Shown in pieces: positions 9,157 through 21,108 of a stretch of 22,184 nt of DNA; the first letter of the stretch is position 1, and every line of letters starts with the position of its first letter. Below the pieces are notes generated by a model. The model was not told where the DNA came from. It made no database searches and saw only the letters and a program-made list of their open reading frames with translations. The position numbers and the translations under genes were made by a program. Source of the DNA: Oppiella nova (lineage: Eukaryota > Arthropoda > Arachnida > Sarcoptiformes > Oppiidae); NCBI GenBank assembly GCA_905397405.1, contig CAJPVJ010000619.1, positions 1-22,184 of the forward strand. Direction: 5' to 3'.

Positions 9157-9792
9157 GTATTCGTTACAAAGACTTGAAATTATTATTTTATATTTAAATA
9201 GTATTTTGTGCAGATTTCGGACAACTCTTGTTGTATGAGTAGTTATGTATAAAAACAAAATTCATAAAAACCAAAAATATAAGACATTTAATGCAAGACA
9301 ACATTAAATGCTATTCAAGTGGCACACCGTTATAACCGCTATATTCGCGTGAAGTATAAGTGAAATATACGACAAAATTCTTGAGTTTTTATTTTACATT
9401 ATTCTCGTGAATGCAACACAAAAAACCGCAAGAATTTCAATGAATTTCTCGCTGTCTATCTCATTGTATGGGAAAAAATATTTTTGCTTTTTGTTTGCGA
9501 AAACTACATTATATTTGAGGGCCGGGTAGGGGATGGCAATGAAAATGGAAAGGCATATACAGGCACTCATTATATTAAATGGTTATAAAATGGATTACAA
9601 CTCTATTTATTTCTGTAAAGACTTTTCTCTCTAAATATTATGATAAGAATTGGAGAGAAATTTATGTGCTTTTTGTGCGCTTTAAATGAAATATTTTTTT
9701 ACTTAATTTTTTTACTTTTATTTATTAAAACCCATTTATATAACGAGTTGTACGGCTAGGATGGGAAAGGGATGTCGGTTTGTCTGCGAATG

Positions 9793-9795
<3 letters not shown>

Positions 9796-9831
<36 letters not shown>
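9796..9831 (+). repeat. (GA)n microsatellite
   Basis: About 18 uninterrupted GA units preceded by GGCT and followed by CTCTTATTC. Confidence 0.95.
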
Positions 9832-9833
<2 letters not shown>

Positions 9834-10759
9834 CTTATTCATCACGACTGAAGTGATGAGCAAAAAATAGTTTGCAATAAATTTTGTGTTCAAAAATTTT
9901 GATGCATTTTTACCCCCATTTCTATGAGTATTTTATTATTATTTTTTGGTTGAATTTTCGTATTATTTCTACAAATGCTTTACAAGTTTTTCACTTATAT
10001 TTTTCGCACTATACTGTAGTCATTCAAATAGTCATTATTTTTTTGTATAGCTATTACTGTGTGTTGTATGCCGTCATCGCACATAATTTTAGAGCAATTT
10101 TAGACAAAAAAATTGTTTTTAAAGTAATTTATTAAATTAGGCGCAAGAATTTTGTTTATAATTTTCAATTTAGCTAATTATAAGATAACATAAGATTTTT
10201 ACGCATTTATTTACACGTTTAATTGATGTAAATAGTTGTAGTTTATATTTGTAGAATTTAAAAGATAATAAATGTTGTCTATGTTATTTATTGTTAAGTA
10301 GAAAAATAATATTTAAAATTTTGATATAAATTTATAAATAGTCTATATTTTAAAACTGTGTTTTGCTGTACATTATAAAATATTTAAACACATAGATCAT
10401 TTTTGTGCTGAACCCCCAAATTTTAAATCTTTTAAAATAAAAAAAATATTATCTATTGTCTAAAAATGTTTTATATTTTGTATTTATACTAGTATGTTTT
10501 ATTTTCGGAGCCATATATTCAGTTAATACAACATACGGTCACATATTTCAGTCCGACTTAAAGCCATACGAATTTTTTTTATTTGAATTGAGTTTTGAGT
10601 TATCGATAGAAAAGAAAATAAGGAAAAATTTTCGATAAGACATACAATACTATATAACTAAATATAGTTTATTTTAAAATACATTTATATATAACAGAAT
10701 TTTTTCAAATCTAACTATAAATCAGTTAAGAGTAAACTTTTTTAGTATAAGAGTCGGAG

Positions 10760-10762
<3 letters not shown>

Positions 10763-10797
<35 letters not shown>
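10763..10797 (+). repeat. (CT)n microsatellite
   Basis: About 17 uninterrupted TC units ending in CTCTGACTC. Confidence 0.95.
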
Positions 10798-10801
<4 letters not shown>

Positions 10802-11183
10802 CAAGTGATTGAGTGATTGTATAACAAATAAAAGCAGAATATTCTGTATTTTGTTACATACTGTACAGGATTTACAACCAATATTTTTTTATTTAAATTA
10901 TTGATATTTTTATATTTAGAAACATTACTAAATATATAGAAAATAAATATTAATATAGTTTACAAAATATATCAGAACTGTCATTTTTATTGCATTTCAC
11001 AATTGGAGTATTAGTATTATATAACAAACACAAAATCTTATTAATTTAAATTTTCAGTTATATTGTATTTTTGAAAAATATATTTATATTGTACATGTAG
11101 AATAAATTCGCAAATAAAAAGTCAATTTTATAACATTTATAATATAAAAACTTATTTTCCGGATCTTTTCACTGACTGAGTAC

Positions 11184-11205
11184 TGTGTGTGTGTGTGTGT
11201 GTGTT

Positions 11206-11251
<46 letters not shown>
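11184..11251 (+). repeat. Compound (GT)n-(GA)n microsatellite
   Basis: A GT array (about 11184-11217, one TTT interruption) passes directly into a GA array (about 11217-11251). It is the only long GT array in the window. Confidence 0.95.
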
Positions 11252-11253
<2 letters not shown>

Positions 11254-11578
11254 TTATTTGCAATCTTAAAGTGTTTGTTTGGATCTGTATTTTATCACAA
11301 GATTTTCATATAATATATATAAAATACGATTTTTATTTTATCCCATAATACACTCCATGTGTCGAAATTTCTCTCTAATAAAACACTCATAAAAAAAGTG
11401 AAAAGTTTTTTGAAATGTATTCCCGACTGCAATGCAAACGTCAATATAAATGATTCATATCTTGAAGGATTGACTCGCAAAATGTGTCAACAGTTGGTGT
11501 GATATTAAAATTGTATGAAAAATATATCGAGAATTTATATATTCTGTTATTCGGGAATAAATGCACAAAAATTGTTAG

Positions 11579-11609
<31 letters not shown>

Positions 11610-11645
11610 TCTCTCTCTCTCTCACTCTCTCTCTCTCTCTCTCTC
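11579..11645 (+). repeat. Longest (CT)n microsatellite, two CA interruptions
   Basis: 67 bases of CT with single A interruptions near 11604 and 11624, giving three sub-arrays of similar length. Confidence 0.95.
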
Positions 11646-12696
11646 AGTGTATGTCTGGACTCGAGTATAGAGTAAAGGAATCGACTTTTCATCGACTCAT
11701 TCAACAACAAAATAAATACAAAAAAGTTTTTTAAATATTCTGAGAATTTTTCGGCTAAACTCAAGGAATACATGCGAATAAACTTTGAAAATATTTTTCA
11801 ATTCAATAGTTAATGTGAATTATATTTTTGTAATATATCTAATATTCCTTTAAAAACATTTTACAGTTATTTATAGCTAAACAAAATATTCACTAAAAAT
11901 TGTTGAATAATATTAAATCCTTAAAAATTCATATGAAATTCATAATTTTATATAAAATACAAACATTTGTATTTAGGACTAAATGCTCGAGGACAAGTAA
12001 TATATTATATTATATATAAAAACTAAAACAACTTTTTTTTATACAAATAACAAATTGATTTACAGCTTATTTGGTAATCAAAAAATTGTTTCTCATATGA
12101 TTAACATAAATAGCATTCATTTTTGTGATTATTATTTCAATTTGTATTCAAATGGAAATTATACAAATTGAATAAATCGTTTATTATCCCACACATACAG
12201 TCTACTTGCGAAATAAGTTAACAGATTATATAATATAGATCGAGTTTTAAATATAATAATGTAATCATTAAATATTTTATTTTTTGTCTGAAATAAAAAA
12301 CAATCGCATAATTGATTTCTCAATAATAAACGCAATTTATCAATAATAGCAAAAATTAATTATTTTATCTAATTTGTTCTTGTTTGAATAATAATATAAA
12401 ATTTGATTTCTTATTTTATTGTTTATTATTTATAAATCTTAAAAATATTACTTTTTTTCAATTTATTCAATTTGTTCAGGGAATTTATTCAAATATATTG
12501 GTAGTTTATAAATAGACATGTTTTCACTATATTTAATATGAGTTTCAAAAATAGATTATTATTTAAAATATTCACTCAACAAATCGTTTGCAATAAATTT
12601 TTTATTAGATAAATAAAGTTATTTCCGAGAAATAGACTTTTTTTGTAATAAATTTAAACAAATATTTGTAACTATTTATCAAACACTTTACCAGAA

Positions 12697-12718
12697 TCTC
12701 TCTCTCTCTCTCTCTCTC
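12697..12718 (+). repeat. (CT)n microsatellite, left arm of a CT/GA pair
   Basis: Ends in CTCTCGG. With the GA array 37 bases downstream it forms a long inverted repeat. Confidence 0.95.
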
Positions 12719-12752
12719 GGAAATACTCTATAAAATTAAAACTTAATGATTC

Positions 12753-12755
<3 letters not shown>

Positions 12756-12794
<39 letters not shown>
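12756..12794 (+). repeat. (GA)n microsatellite, right arm of a CT/GA pair
   Basis: Starts CGAGAG and ends GAGAGC, the exact reverse-orientation form of the G(CT)nCG arrays at 6571 and 13716. Confidence 0.95.
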
Positions 12795-12795
<1 letters not shown>

Positions 12796-13715
12796 ATGTT
12801 AAGCATAAACATATTTTATAAATGACCCGCTTGATAATTAATTATTTTTTAAATAGAAAATCATATTTCTTAAACATTTGCAAAATAATAATATTTTGTA
12901 GGATATAAAGTAATAAAGTCTAATAAGCAATTTAATTAGATATATTCAATATTTTTCACAGATCATGACAATTATATATTAATCATATAACCAATAATCC
13001 TATGCACGGAATATTTTATTAATCTAAATGAATATTCTGTACAATAGTTAATATTACATGCAATTGAATACAATCCAATAGTCGATAATCAAAGTATATT
13101 TTCAGGGCCTTTAATAGAGTGGTATATAATATATAATATTATAAGAAAAGATTTTGTCATTTAATTCAACACATCTTATCGTCGCAGATATGGGACACGT
13201 ATACTCACCATTGAATTCACTGTTCATTAATCAACGAAATATTAAAATATACGCAGAATATTCTGTATATTGAAATTCATGTACACAACACCAAAAACAA
13301 CAATAAAACTCAAGTAGATATAGAGTTAGAGAATATGCCTCATGTAAAGAATATTCCAATATTATTATATTATATGTGTGACACATACATATCACTAATC
13401 TCTGGATATTATTTAACATAAAATGATGTGACGGATATTGATATGAAATTTTGATATATTTTTTGTAATCTCAATAGATTGCGATATTAGATTAGATTTT
13501 ATTGTTTTTTGTACATATTTTTTCTATTTTGTATATAATAAGTGTTTTGTTTATAATGGAAAATCATTTTAGTTTATTAATTACTTTATGGGACAATATC
13601 GCCAACAATAACTAAGAAAAGTAAAAACAAATAAAAGTCCAAAAAATATCTAAACAATCAAATTGTGTTTAAATAAAAATTTTAATCAATCACTAAAAAC
13701 CATTAGTAGTCAATG

Positions 13716-13738
13716 CTCTCTCTCTCTCTCTCTCTCTC
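13716..13738 (+). repeat. (CT)n microsatellite with canonical G...CG ends
   Basis: Preceded by G and ending CTCTCGACAT; the last ten bases are shared with the array ending at 16969. Confidence 0.95.
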
Positions 13739-14948
13739 GACATAATTGCTGTGAAAATCGTTTATAACTTTTTCCATTCACTTATGAGACAATCGGCGCG
13801 AAAAAACACAAAAACAATTTCAACAGAAATTTCATGAACTCATTGTAGAAATAATTTTTGTGTAAATATTATGTATTCTACAAAAGAAAGATGCATGAGA
13901 AACGAGAGATAAAATGCAAAAAAACTAAATATTAAAACCAATTTTCAAATGTACGCCAATTCCCTCGTATTTTTAATATACATTTCCTGCTATTATTTGA
14001 TACATAAAAATCTCATATATTTGTTATCATAAAAAATATAGACATATATCACACAATATTCTGTATATATGAATGTAATGCTCAAGAATTCCCATTAAAT
14101 ATGAATCAGAATTTATTTAAATATAAAATGAGACAAAATATATATTGTATTCAAAACTCGTGTTTCCTATTTAAACGATTATTTTTTTATTATTATGTTT
14201 TCGATGTCTTAGATTCAAAATCAAATAATATTTATATTTATTCAAAACACTAATATAATATAGCATTACTAGCAAACAGTTTTTAAAAGCAACAAAAAAA
14301 TCATATTTAATACCACTTATGAAAATGTTTTATTCATATTTATTGTTAATAACATTGAAAGTTTTACTATAAAAATGTGCGTATACAATAATATGCAATA
14401 TATTACTTTAAATATTAAATACCATATATTGTTTATTAAAATTTGTACATTGATTATATATTTAAAAACATTTTTAAACATTTTTGTTAACATTTTAATA
14501 TGTATTAAAAATTACTACATTTAAATATTATTTGAAACTAACTATAAACTGTAACTAAATTTGTTTCATATTATTTTTATTATTTTATATATTTAATTAA
14601 TTAGATGATGTCTATAATTGAACTAAGGTGATTTAAATATTCATGAACCTATTGGCATTAAATGCCTTTTGACAAAAATTACAAAAACTCTTCCCTCTGT
14701 CTAACGTATTGTTTAACGAAAACAATACCACTTAAAAGATCCGAAAGAAAAGTAAATCAAATAAACATTAGTTTTGTGTTAGTATTGAATTCCTATGAAA
14801 ATCAAGTTCTCGTCTCTCACGGCATCACCAGAAAAAAGGGACACAAATGTAATGAACTGAATAGCAATCAAATAATCATTTAAATGGAAGAAAATGTGAA
14901 GAATATTCTGTGAGATATTCTGAGAAATATACTTTTTGGCTGAATATA

Positions 14949-15105
14949 TAAAATTTTAATTTTTTAAACAGATTTTTATGATTGAAAATCTCGATTAACA
15001 CTCGCGTGTGAATCAATAAAATCCATNTAAAATTTTAATTTTTTAAACAGATTTTTATGATTGAAAATCTCGATTAACACTCGCGTGTGAATCAATAAAA
15101 TCCAT
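14949..15105 (+). other. Single-N assembly join with duplicated 78-base ends
   Basis: The sole ambiguous base of the window is N at 15027. The 78 bases before it (14949-15026) and after it (15028-15105) are identical. This is the signature of two contigs whose overlapping ends were joined by a placeholder N rather than merged. The tandem duplication is therefore probably not real. Confidence 0.9.
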
Positions 15106-17218
15106 TACCGGGCTATATTTTAGTGTATTGTAAAAAGTTTTAAAATTTTGCTTAATGTTTAATAAAATTATTGAATCCACTTATAGAAATTGACTGTACT
15201 AGTGAAATTATTTTATTCAAATTACGAGTTTTAAAAGCATTTGACAATAAAATAGCTATTTATTAACGTTGTGGTGAAGTAGTGGGAGGTTAGGGCTATA
15301 AATTATTTTTATTATATACCACATTTTAACCAAAATTTTAACCAATATAATAAAATATTAATTTATTGCATGCGTAAATATTAAAGTCATTAGCATTTAA
15401 TAAATGATAATTTATGTGTTAATAAATATTTAATATGTATATAAAAATAATGATACATGGATTAGGCACATTATAGAAATAGTAACAATAATAGTTAATT
15501 AAAATAAGTTGTACAGTATCATATTGTCTATGAAATTTTCGAAACTAGCTAAAATATATATTTAGTATGTACAAAATTATAAGATTTATTTCAAACAACA
15601 ATAAGACAATAAAATTTTTTATATAAATAAACTAATAGGAAAACATATTATATTATATTTATAGCCAAAAACATATTATAATGAGAGGCTCTATACACAT
15701 AAATCTCTGAAATATTTGAATTTAATATCAACTCCATAAATAACACCGTTTTTTTGCTGCTATAAAACAATTTCACATCCATTTCCCCTTCTCATTGGCT
15801 TACTTACTATAAATCGCTTATTATTACTACAAATGATGCCAACAAAATATTTTTCTTGAGAGATAATATTTCTGAATTCGGTATTCTAATGTCTATATCC
15901 CATTGACACGCTAGTGATAGATACTCCCCCTTACCCTCGATTATAATCCTTATGCTGACCAAAACCGAGTTATCAGCACTAACTTTGGCATATCGTATGA
16001 CTTATTAACAGAATATTCTCTACCATTTTCAATGACAACTCAATTTTAATTAAACATTTCACTAAGAAATGTGTCATTTTTGCACATTTTTGAAATACTT
16101 TTAACTATTATCGATTAAATCATCCAGATAATACGTGAATGTCTACGTTTAGCTAGTGTTTCGGCTCAGATATCTAATATAAATTTATACAAATATAAAT
16201 ATAATTACAGTCAATATGTGTGCGTAAAGTGTGTGTCATATCCGAGATTTATTGTTTAAGTCGACGTGATTTGCAATTATTTGTGTACTTTTTATTTGGC
16301 GCTAATATATTATTGTCTATATATTGATAATATATATGAATGCCACAAAATGTAAGCCTAATATTTGGGTACAAAAAATTGATTAAAATCGATATCAAAT
16401 TGTAATTCATGTGCTGACTCGTTTACCAAGATTATATATTCTGGTAAAGTTTTTTTTCGGTGGACAAACAAATCATATCGTTTGGCAATAATCTTAGATT
16501 TTTTTGCTATGATAGTGAGCCAAGAGTTTTTCAAATCACTGTAAAATATAATATATAATACTATATAATATAGAAATGAAAAGTACTGATGATATCTATA
16601 AAACTATACAATAAAATGTAATAAAAAATTTAATATAAACTAGCATGGTATAAATATTCTATATATAAAAATTTACTGATATTCTAGTAGTTTACTGTAC
16701 GAGTTGCGAAAGTTTGCAAAAATGACATTTATATTTAAATTTATTCAATATATTAAGAGAACTTTATATTCAAATTTTAGACAGTGTAAATAAAAATTAT
16801 TTATGATTGTATAAAAGTAAATGCAATTTTATTTATAAATATTAAATAACAAGAGTTGCACAATAAAATTATTATATTACTTATAAGTTATAAGTGATAA
16901 CATTTTTAACCTTTTGGGCAAATATTACTATAAAGTCTCTCTCTCACTCTCTCTCTCTCTCTCTCTCTCGACATTTATATATATTATATATATATATTTA
17001 AAAGTAGCAAATACTGTAAACCATAAGTTACTGTCAAAAACAGAGAATATTTTGTGTATGTTCAAAAAATAAGTTTTGATATTTCGCTCATAACTTATAT
17101 ATCAATGGAAACGATTGGAAACAAATTTATTAAATAAGTGAGCACAACATACTGTATATCAAAATAGGGGATTGAAAATAATTATATTTTCAAAAAACAA
17201 GATTTTTTTGCAAAAAAA
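15106..17218. other. Intergenic AT-rich stretch, no gene recognised
   Basis: No convincing ORF on either strand. It contains a slightly less AT-rich patch at about 15750-16060, one GAATATTC palindrome (16011), a CT array (16936-16969) and a TA run (about 16976-17000). Confidence 0.55.
16936..16969 (+). repeat. (CT)n microsatellite with one CA interruption
   Basis: Ends CTCTCGACAT, as does the array at 13716, and is followed at once by a TA-rich run. Confidence 0.95.
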
Positions 17219-17345
17219 TTACATAAATGTTATTGCTTTTATTTACTATAAAATTAATATGAATGTCAACTTTTCTCTACTAATTTTTATTAACTAAAAG
17301 TTTTTGAAAACTTTATTTAGAAATGAAAACAAAACAAGTGAGCAT
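17219..17345 (+). other. Partner of in-place complement block 2
   Basis: Complementing each of these 127 bases without reversing gives 20981-21107 exactly, at constant offset 3762. Upstream of 17219 no similarity to the other copy is visible in direct or complement form. From 17347 the two copies match directly at the same offset. Confidence 0.96.
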
Positions 17346-17640
17346 TTGTGAGTAGACTTCTCACAAAATAAGAGGAAATCATATATTTGTTGAGTATTCA
17401 CATAAAAAGTATAACTTATATCGAGAAAACTTATCATAAAACTACTGAATGACCACAAAAAATATTAGAGGAACTGGAGATGTTGACATACACAAAAAAC
17501 GGTAATACCAGAGTCGACTTTTATAACTTATACACTAAACCCGAGCAAAACACACACAAACAATAGATAGCAATAAATATATATTTAATTTTCGCTGATA
17601 CTTTTTATACTTTTTGTTTTGCTTTCACTTGTATTTGTTA

Positions 17641-18030
17641 GGTATTAGGCGTTCAGTCAGTCAGTGGTGTTGAGACTCTCGGAACACAGGATTTAATGTC
17701 TTAAATCACTGCCAAAAATTGTGGGATTAATACGGAAAACACAACGAAAAAAGTTTTTTTGGTATTCAGTAGTTGTCTGGTTATGGGAAGGGTAGGCTTT
17801 AAGCTTTTGGCATAAAGTGTATGTGTCGGGTGACTTTCTGGCTGATGACTGCACACCAGTGTATATACCATAGGCTACCAGTGGTATGAGAGTGCGAATG
17901 GTTTTGGTACTGGCGCTCGGCTAACGTATCCAGACTTTTAACACTACTGTTTCCCATTGATATATACGGCGCAAGACTATATGTGTCGGTGCCGCGAGTG
18001 TGTGTGGGGGACAGCATATCGGAATCGTTG
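17641..18030. promoter_or_regulatory. GC-richer conserved patch in duplication C copy 1, function unknown
   Basis: The patch stands out from the AT-rich background and survives in copy 2. It begins with three overlapping TCAG words (17653, 17657, 17661), resembling the arthropod initiator TCAGT, and contains a direct repeat of ACCAGTG. It may be a promoter with a first non-coding exon, or an old non-coding gene. The reading is speculative. Confidence 0.2.
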
Positions 18031-18407
18031 CCTATTTTTTTGCTTACAATTTTCTATACATTTGGATATATTTTTGTGTAAATTATTGAGAATATTACAG
18101 AATATTACAGAATTCTGTGAAAAACTTTAAATTATATTTTTTACATATTAATTGTTTTGATGAATATTTTGTAGAATATTCTGTGGAGTATTGCGTCAAA
18201 ACATGTTTTTAAGATTTTTGAAAGGTTGTTTAAATATCAAGTTTAATTACTTTTATTTGACGTATAAAATTGTGTCATTCATTAGTTTATTATAAATATA
18301 TTTTTGTTTTTTATTAAAATTTTAATAATAATAAATACAAAATATATTTCACAAAATATAAGTATAACCACAATAAATAGCAATCATGTATTTGATACAA
18401 AATAGGT

Positions 18408-18410
<3 letters not shown>

Positions 18411-18444
<34 letters not shown>
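18411..18444 (+). repeat. (AG)n array, possible in-place complement of the array at 22151
   Basis: Copy 1 of duplication C reads ...AATAGGTCTC then 34 bases of AG, ending AGAGCATTGACTC. Copy 2 reads ...AATAGGTCTC then TC units to the window end. Confidence 0.9.
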
Positions 18445-18445
<1 letters not shown>

Positions 18446-19142
18446 ATTGACTCCCAATAAAAGTGATTTGAAAATATATGAGCGAAAACTTTATATTATT
18501 TTTTGCAGTTTTATAGCAATTTTTCGCAATAATATATCTATAGATGTATTGAGTGGTGATATATTACGGTGCGATATATTAAATTGAATGAATTTATATA
18601 ACTTTATACATAATATAAACGCACACACAGTGCGAGTGTGTGTATGAGCTCCACAAACGCATAAGCAATTGCATGCCATTCCCCACCAGAATTGCCTTAC
18701 AATCAAACCCAATCTCCGCCACACATATAGAGGTTATATAAAAAATAAATAAATAAATAACATTTATTTGATTTCGTTTGATATGCTATTTATTTCATTG
18801 TTATCCGCAATATATTTGTGTCCAAAGATAGCGATCCGTAAATACAATGTTTTGTGCGAAAGAATATTCTGTGTCTTATTTACAGAATAATTTTTGAATA
18901 ACATTTTCGTATATAGTTTTTGTTACTTTCATTTAACAATATATTTAAACTCGATAAATTTATAAAATTCCTTACCATTAATATTTATAATAACAAATTT
19001 ACTATTTATAAATTTTCATATTGTTTGTAACTACGGCAATGTAAATGTTATATAATGTATATTAATATATACAATAGATTATATCTGTTAGACCTTGTTG
19101 TTTATATTTAGATATGTTGATGAAATATAAAATATATTGTGT

Positions 19143-19165
19143 GGGATGGGAAGGGAGGGGAAGGG
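19143..19165 (+). other. G-quadruplex-forming tract
   Basis: Five runs of three or four G separated by one or two bases (GGGATGGGAAGGGAGGGG, then AAGGG) fit the classic four-run quadruplex pattern. It is isolated in strongly AT-rich DNA. Confidence 0.75.
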
Positions 19166-20622
19166 AGGCAAACTTGATATGTGGACAGAATTTATAATAT
19201 AAATAATAGTAAAACAATATAAAATGTATAAAATTCATATACAATAAAAAATAAAATAAATGCTATATTTTTGAGCAATTGATTGATATTCAAGTAATGT
19301 CTTTGCCCTCTAATTCATGGGAATTGTTATTTTGAATATAAATATATATTTCACACGAAATGTTTCAGTGACAAATAAAATGCTTATATCTTATACGATA
19401 TTACATTGGATAGAGAAAAGGTAATAAAGATTTGATTCGCAAAATAAATATAAAAATATATTTATGGCCTAATATTTTTCACGCACATTTTGTAAAGTAT
19501 TCATAAAAAATAAAACTTTGTGTCAAATGTGTTATAAAAAACAATTTGTGTGTTATAAACATTATTAGAATATATTTTTTATATAATATATTATACTATT
19601 TTGAGTGTAAAAGTTTGCAAAATAAATTTTTAACTTTAAGCCGGCTATGTTTTACAATGTTTTAAATCATACGAATAACACATAAATAAATTGTATTACA
19701 AAAAGTGTTTTGAATATAATTCTATTATTTTGGGGAAATATAACCTCGCTTTTTTATTAGATTACAAATTGTTTCAGATCGATAAGCTTTAAACAAACAA
19801 CATCCACGTGCCCTATGCACCCACACATAAATACCCCGAACCTATAACTAAGTTGTCGACACAATTAGATGAGTTAAATTTAAACTTTTGTAAATGATAT
19901 TATGTTTTTAATTAGAATATTTGTGTCTTATAAGAACATTAAACAGAATTAAACATAAATAGTAGCCTTTTGTCATATTATAATTCACATCTCTTGAGGG
20001 GGAGGTTTGGACACATGACTTATTAGATTATAAATCTTTTTCTTATTTATTCACTTCGTATACCCAAAAAATACATAAGATTTTTGCTTTTCATAAATTA
20101 CTCGACTGTTTGTAATGATGTATAAATTGTATACAGACTGTGAACTACCATTTAGCCAATTGCCACGCTTATTGACTAGGGTTACATAATAAACTTCGCT
20201 AATGATCGTGTGTTATATTATAATATAAGGCTAATGTGACAAAATTTTGTTTGCATTAAAACAAAGCTTTATAATTGTTTTGTGCATTTTGTGAATGTCA
20301 CGCACACATAGCATACTATGTGAAATTATATTGAATTAATTTTTAAAAATAATAACTCTCGAAAAGCGTATTGTTTGTTTTTAAAAAACTTAAGAGTCGT
20401 TGAAAGTGACACACAATTTGATTGGATTAATAAAATATCAGTTGTTTTCGCATCGCTTTCAATATAATATTAAGTATATTACGAAAAATTAATTATTATA
20501 TTATATAAAAGTGAAGGTTAGGTCGCACTAGTATTTACCGCCTAATACGCTATGCATACAGAATATTCTGTAGTTAATGTTATTTATGTTATACAGAGTA
20601 TACGTACACAGAATATTCGTTA

Positions 20623-20646
20623 TAGATATATAGATATATAGATATA
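20623..20646 (+). repeat. Tandem repeat, three copies of TAGATATA
   Basis: Three perfect 8-base units followed by a partial TAG, just after a GAATATTC palindrome at 20611. Confidence 0.9.
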
Positions 20647-20836
20647 TAGCAATTCTCTATGGATTTTACGATTATTATTTAATACTCATCAGAGAGATAG
20701 AGTGGGAGGGGAGGGGACGACAGGATTAGTTTATAAAGCGCTCAAGGCATTCATCACTTTAATTAATACTAAAACATTAGTTTTATGTTACAATATATAA
20801 TAATTGAGTTTTTATTTTGTCTCCCATTCGCTATAT

Positions 20837-20867
20837 ACTAGACATGTATTGAAAATACACGTCTAGT
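20837..20867. repeat. Short hairpin, 14-base arms with one mismatch
   Basis: The left arm ACTAGACATGTATT (20837-20850) pairs with AATACACGTCTAGT (20854-20867) around a three-base loop. A related half-site, CTAGACATGCATT, occurs about 75 bases downstream. Confidence 0.75.
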
Positions 20868-20980
20868 TATCATACATTACACACAATAGTACAGAATATT
20901 GCATAAAACACAGTGTTGTATATTTTGCTAGACATGCATTAGTTGAGCGTAATAAAAGTTTAATAGATTGGAAATGTCAA

Positions 20981-21107
20981 AATGTATTTACAATAACGAA
21001 AATAAATGATATTTTAATTATACTTACAGTTGAAAAGAGATGATTAAAAATAATTGATTTTCAAAAACTTTTGAAATAAATCTTTACTTTTGTTTTGTTC
21101 ACTCGTA
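20981..21107 (+). other. In-place complement block 2 (complement without reversal)
   Basis: All 127 bases equal the unreversed complement of 17219-17345 with no mismatch or gap. For example TGTATTTACAATAACG here is ACATAAATGTTATTGC there. On the right, after one non-matching base (17346/21108), direct identity begins in the same register. On the left the homology stops, so this block is the left end of duplication C copy 2. Confidence 0.96.
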
Positions 21108-21108
21108 C

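Larger units (their letters stand above)
8607..11183. other. Long intergenic AT-rich stretch, no gene recognised
   Basis: Contains an imperfect hairpin (9106-9156), a GA array (9796-9831), a CT array (10763-10797) and one GAATATTC palindrome (10837). Two hydrophobic ORFs, 9884-10135 (83 residues) and 10456-10638 (60 residues), are T-rich and could in principle be worn membrane-protein remnants such as chemoreceptors, but no family motif is clear, so they are not called as genes. Confidence 0.55.
11252..14948. other. Long intergenic AT-rich stretch, no gene recognised
   Basis: Holds the CT arrays 11579-11645, 12697-12718 and 13716-13738, a GA array 12756-12794 and four exact GAATATTC palindromes (13030, 13256, 13349, 14901). 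Frames at 11441-11773 and 11484-11675 are opposite-strand readings of the CT array. The frames at 13231-13419 and 14662-14883 (73 residues) have no recognisable domain. No RNA gene or transposon protein is visible. Confidence 0.55.
17347..18444 (+). repeat. Segmental duplication C, copy 1
   Basis: Direct homolog of 21109-22150, a few percent diverged with several small indels, for example 14 bases near 18260 absent from copy 2. With block 2 on its left the whole duplicated unit starts at 17219. An internal patch at about 17640-18030 is clearly less AT-rich than the rest. The minus-strand frame 17799-18017 is disrupted in copy 2 by 2-base indels, so it is not a conserved gene. No transposon protein or terminal repeat is visible. 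Confidence 0.9.
18445..20980. other. Intergenic AT-rich stretch between duplication C copies
   Basis: Contains an AAAT run (about 18742-18760), a G-rich tract (19143-19165), an 8-base tandem repeat (20623-20646), a short hairpin (20837-20867) and three GAATATTC palindromes (18862, 20561, 20611). The minus-strand frames 18491-18724 and 19062-19244 lack any recognisable domain and have AT-driven composition. Confidence 0.55.

Noticed and set aside
9884-10638. Two hydrophobic ORFs that might be chemoreceptor remnants
   Set aside because: T-rich sequence gives hydrophobic peptides by chance; no family motif such as a TM7 signature is visible and no splice-linked partner was found.
11441-11773. 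Opposite-strand ORFs over the longest CT array
   Set aside because: Arg-Glu and Ser-Leu repeats are translations of the microsatellite.
14662-14883. 73-residue ORF with slightly more balanced composition
   Set aside because: No domain, no splice context and no duplicate to test conservation; length is within chance for this composition.
14949-15105. Real tandem duplication or CRISPR-like direct repeat
   Set aside because: Two exact 78-base copies separated by a single N are better explained by unmerged overlapping contig ends.
17799-18017. Minus-strand 72-residue ORF in duplication C
   Set aside because: The second copy carries 2-base indels at the corresponding positions, so the frame is not maintained.
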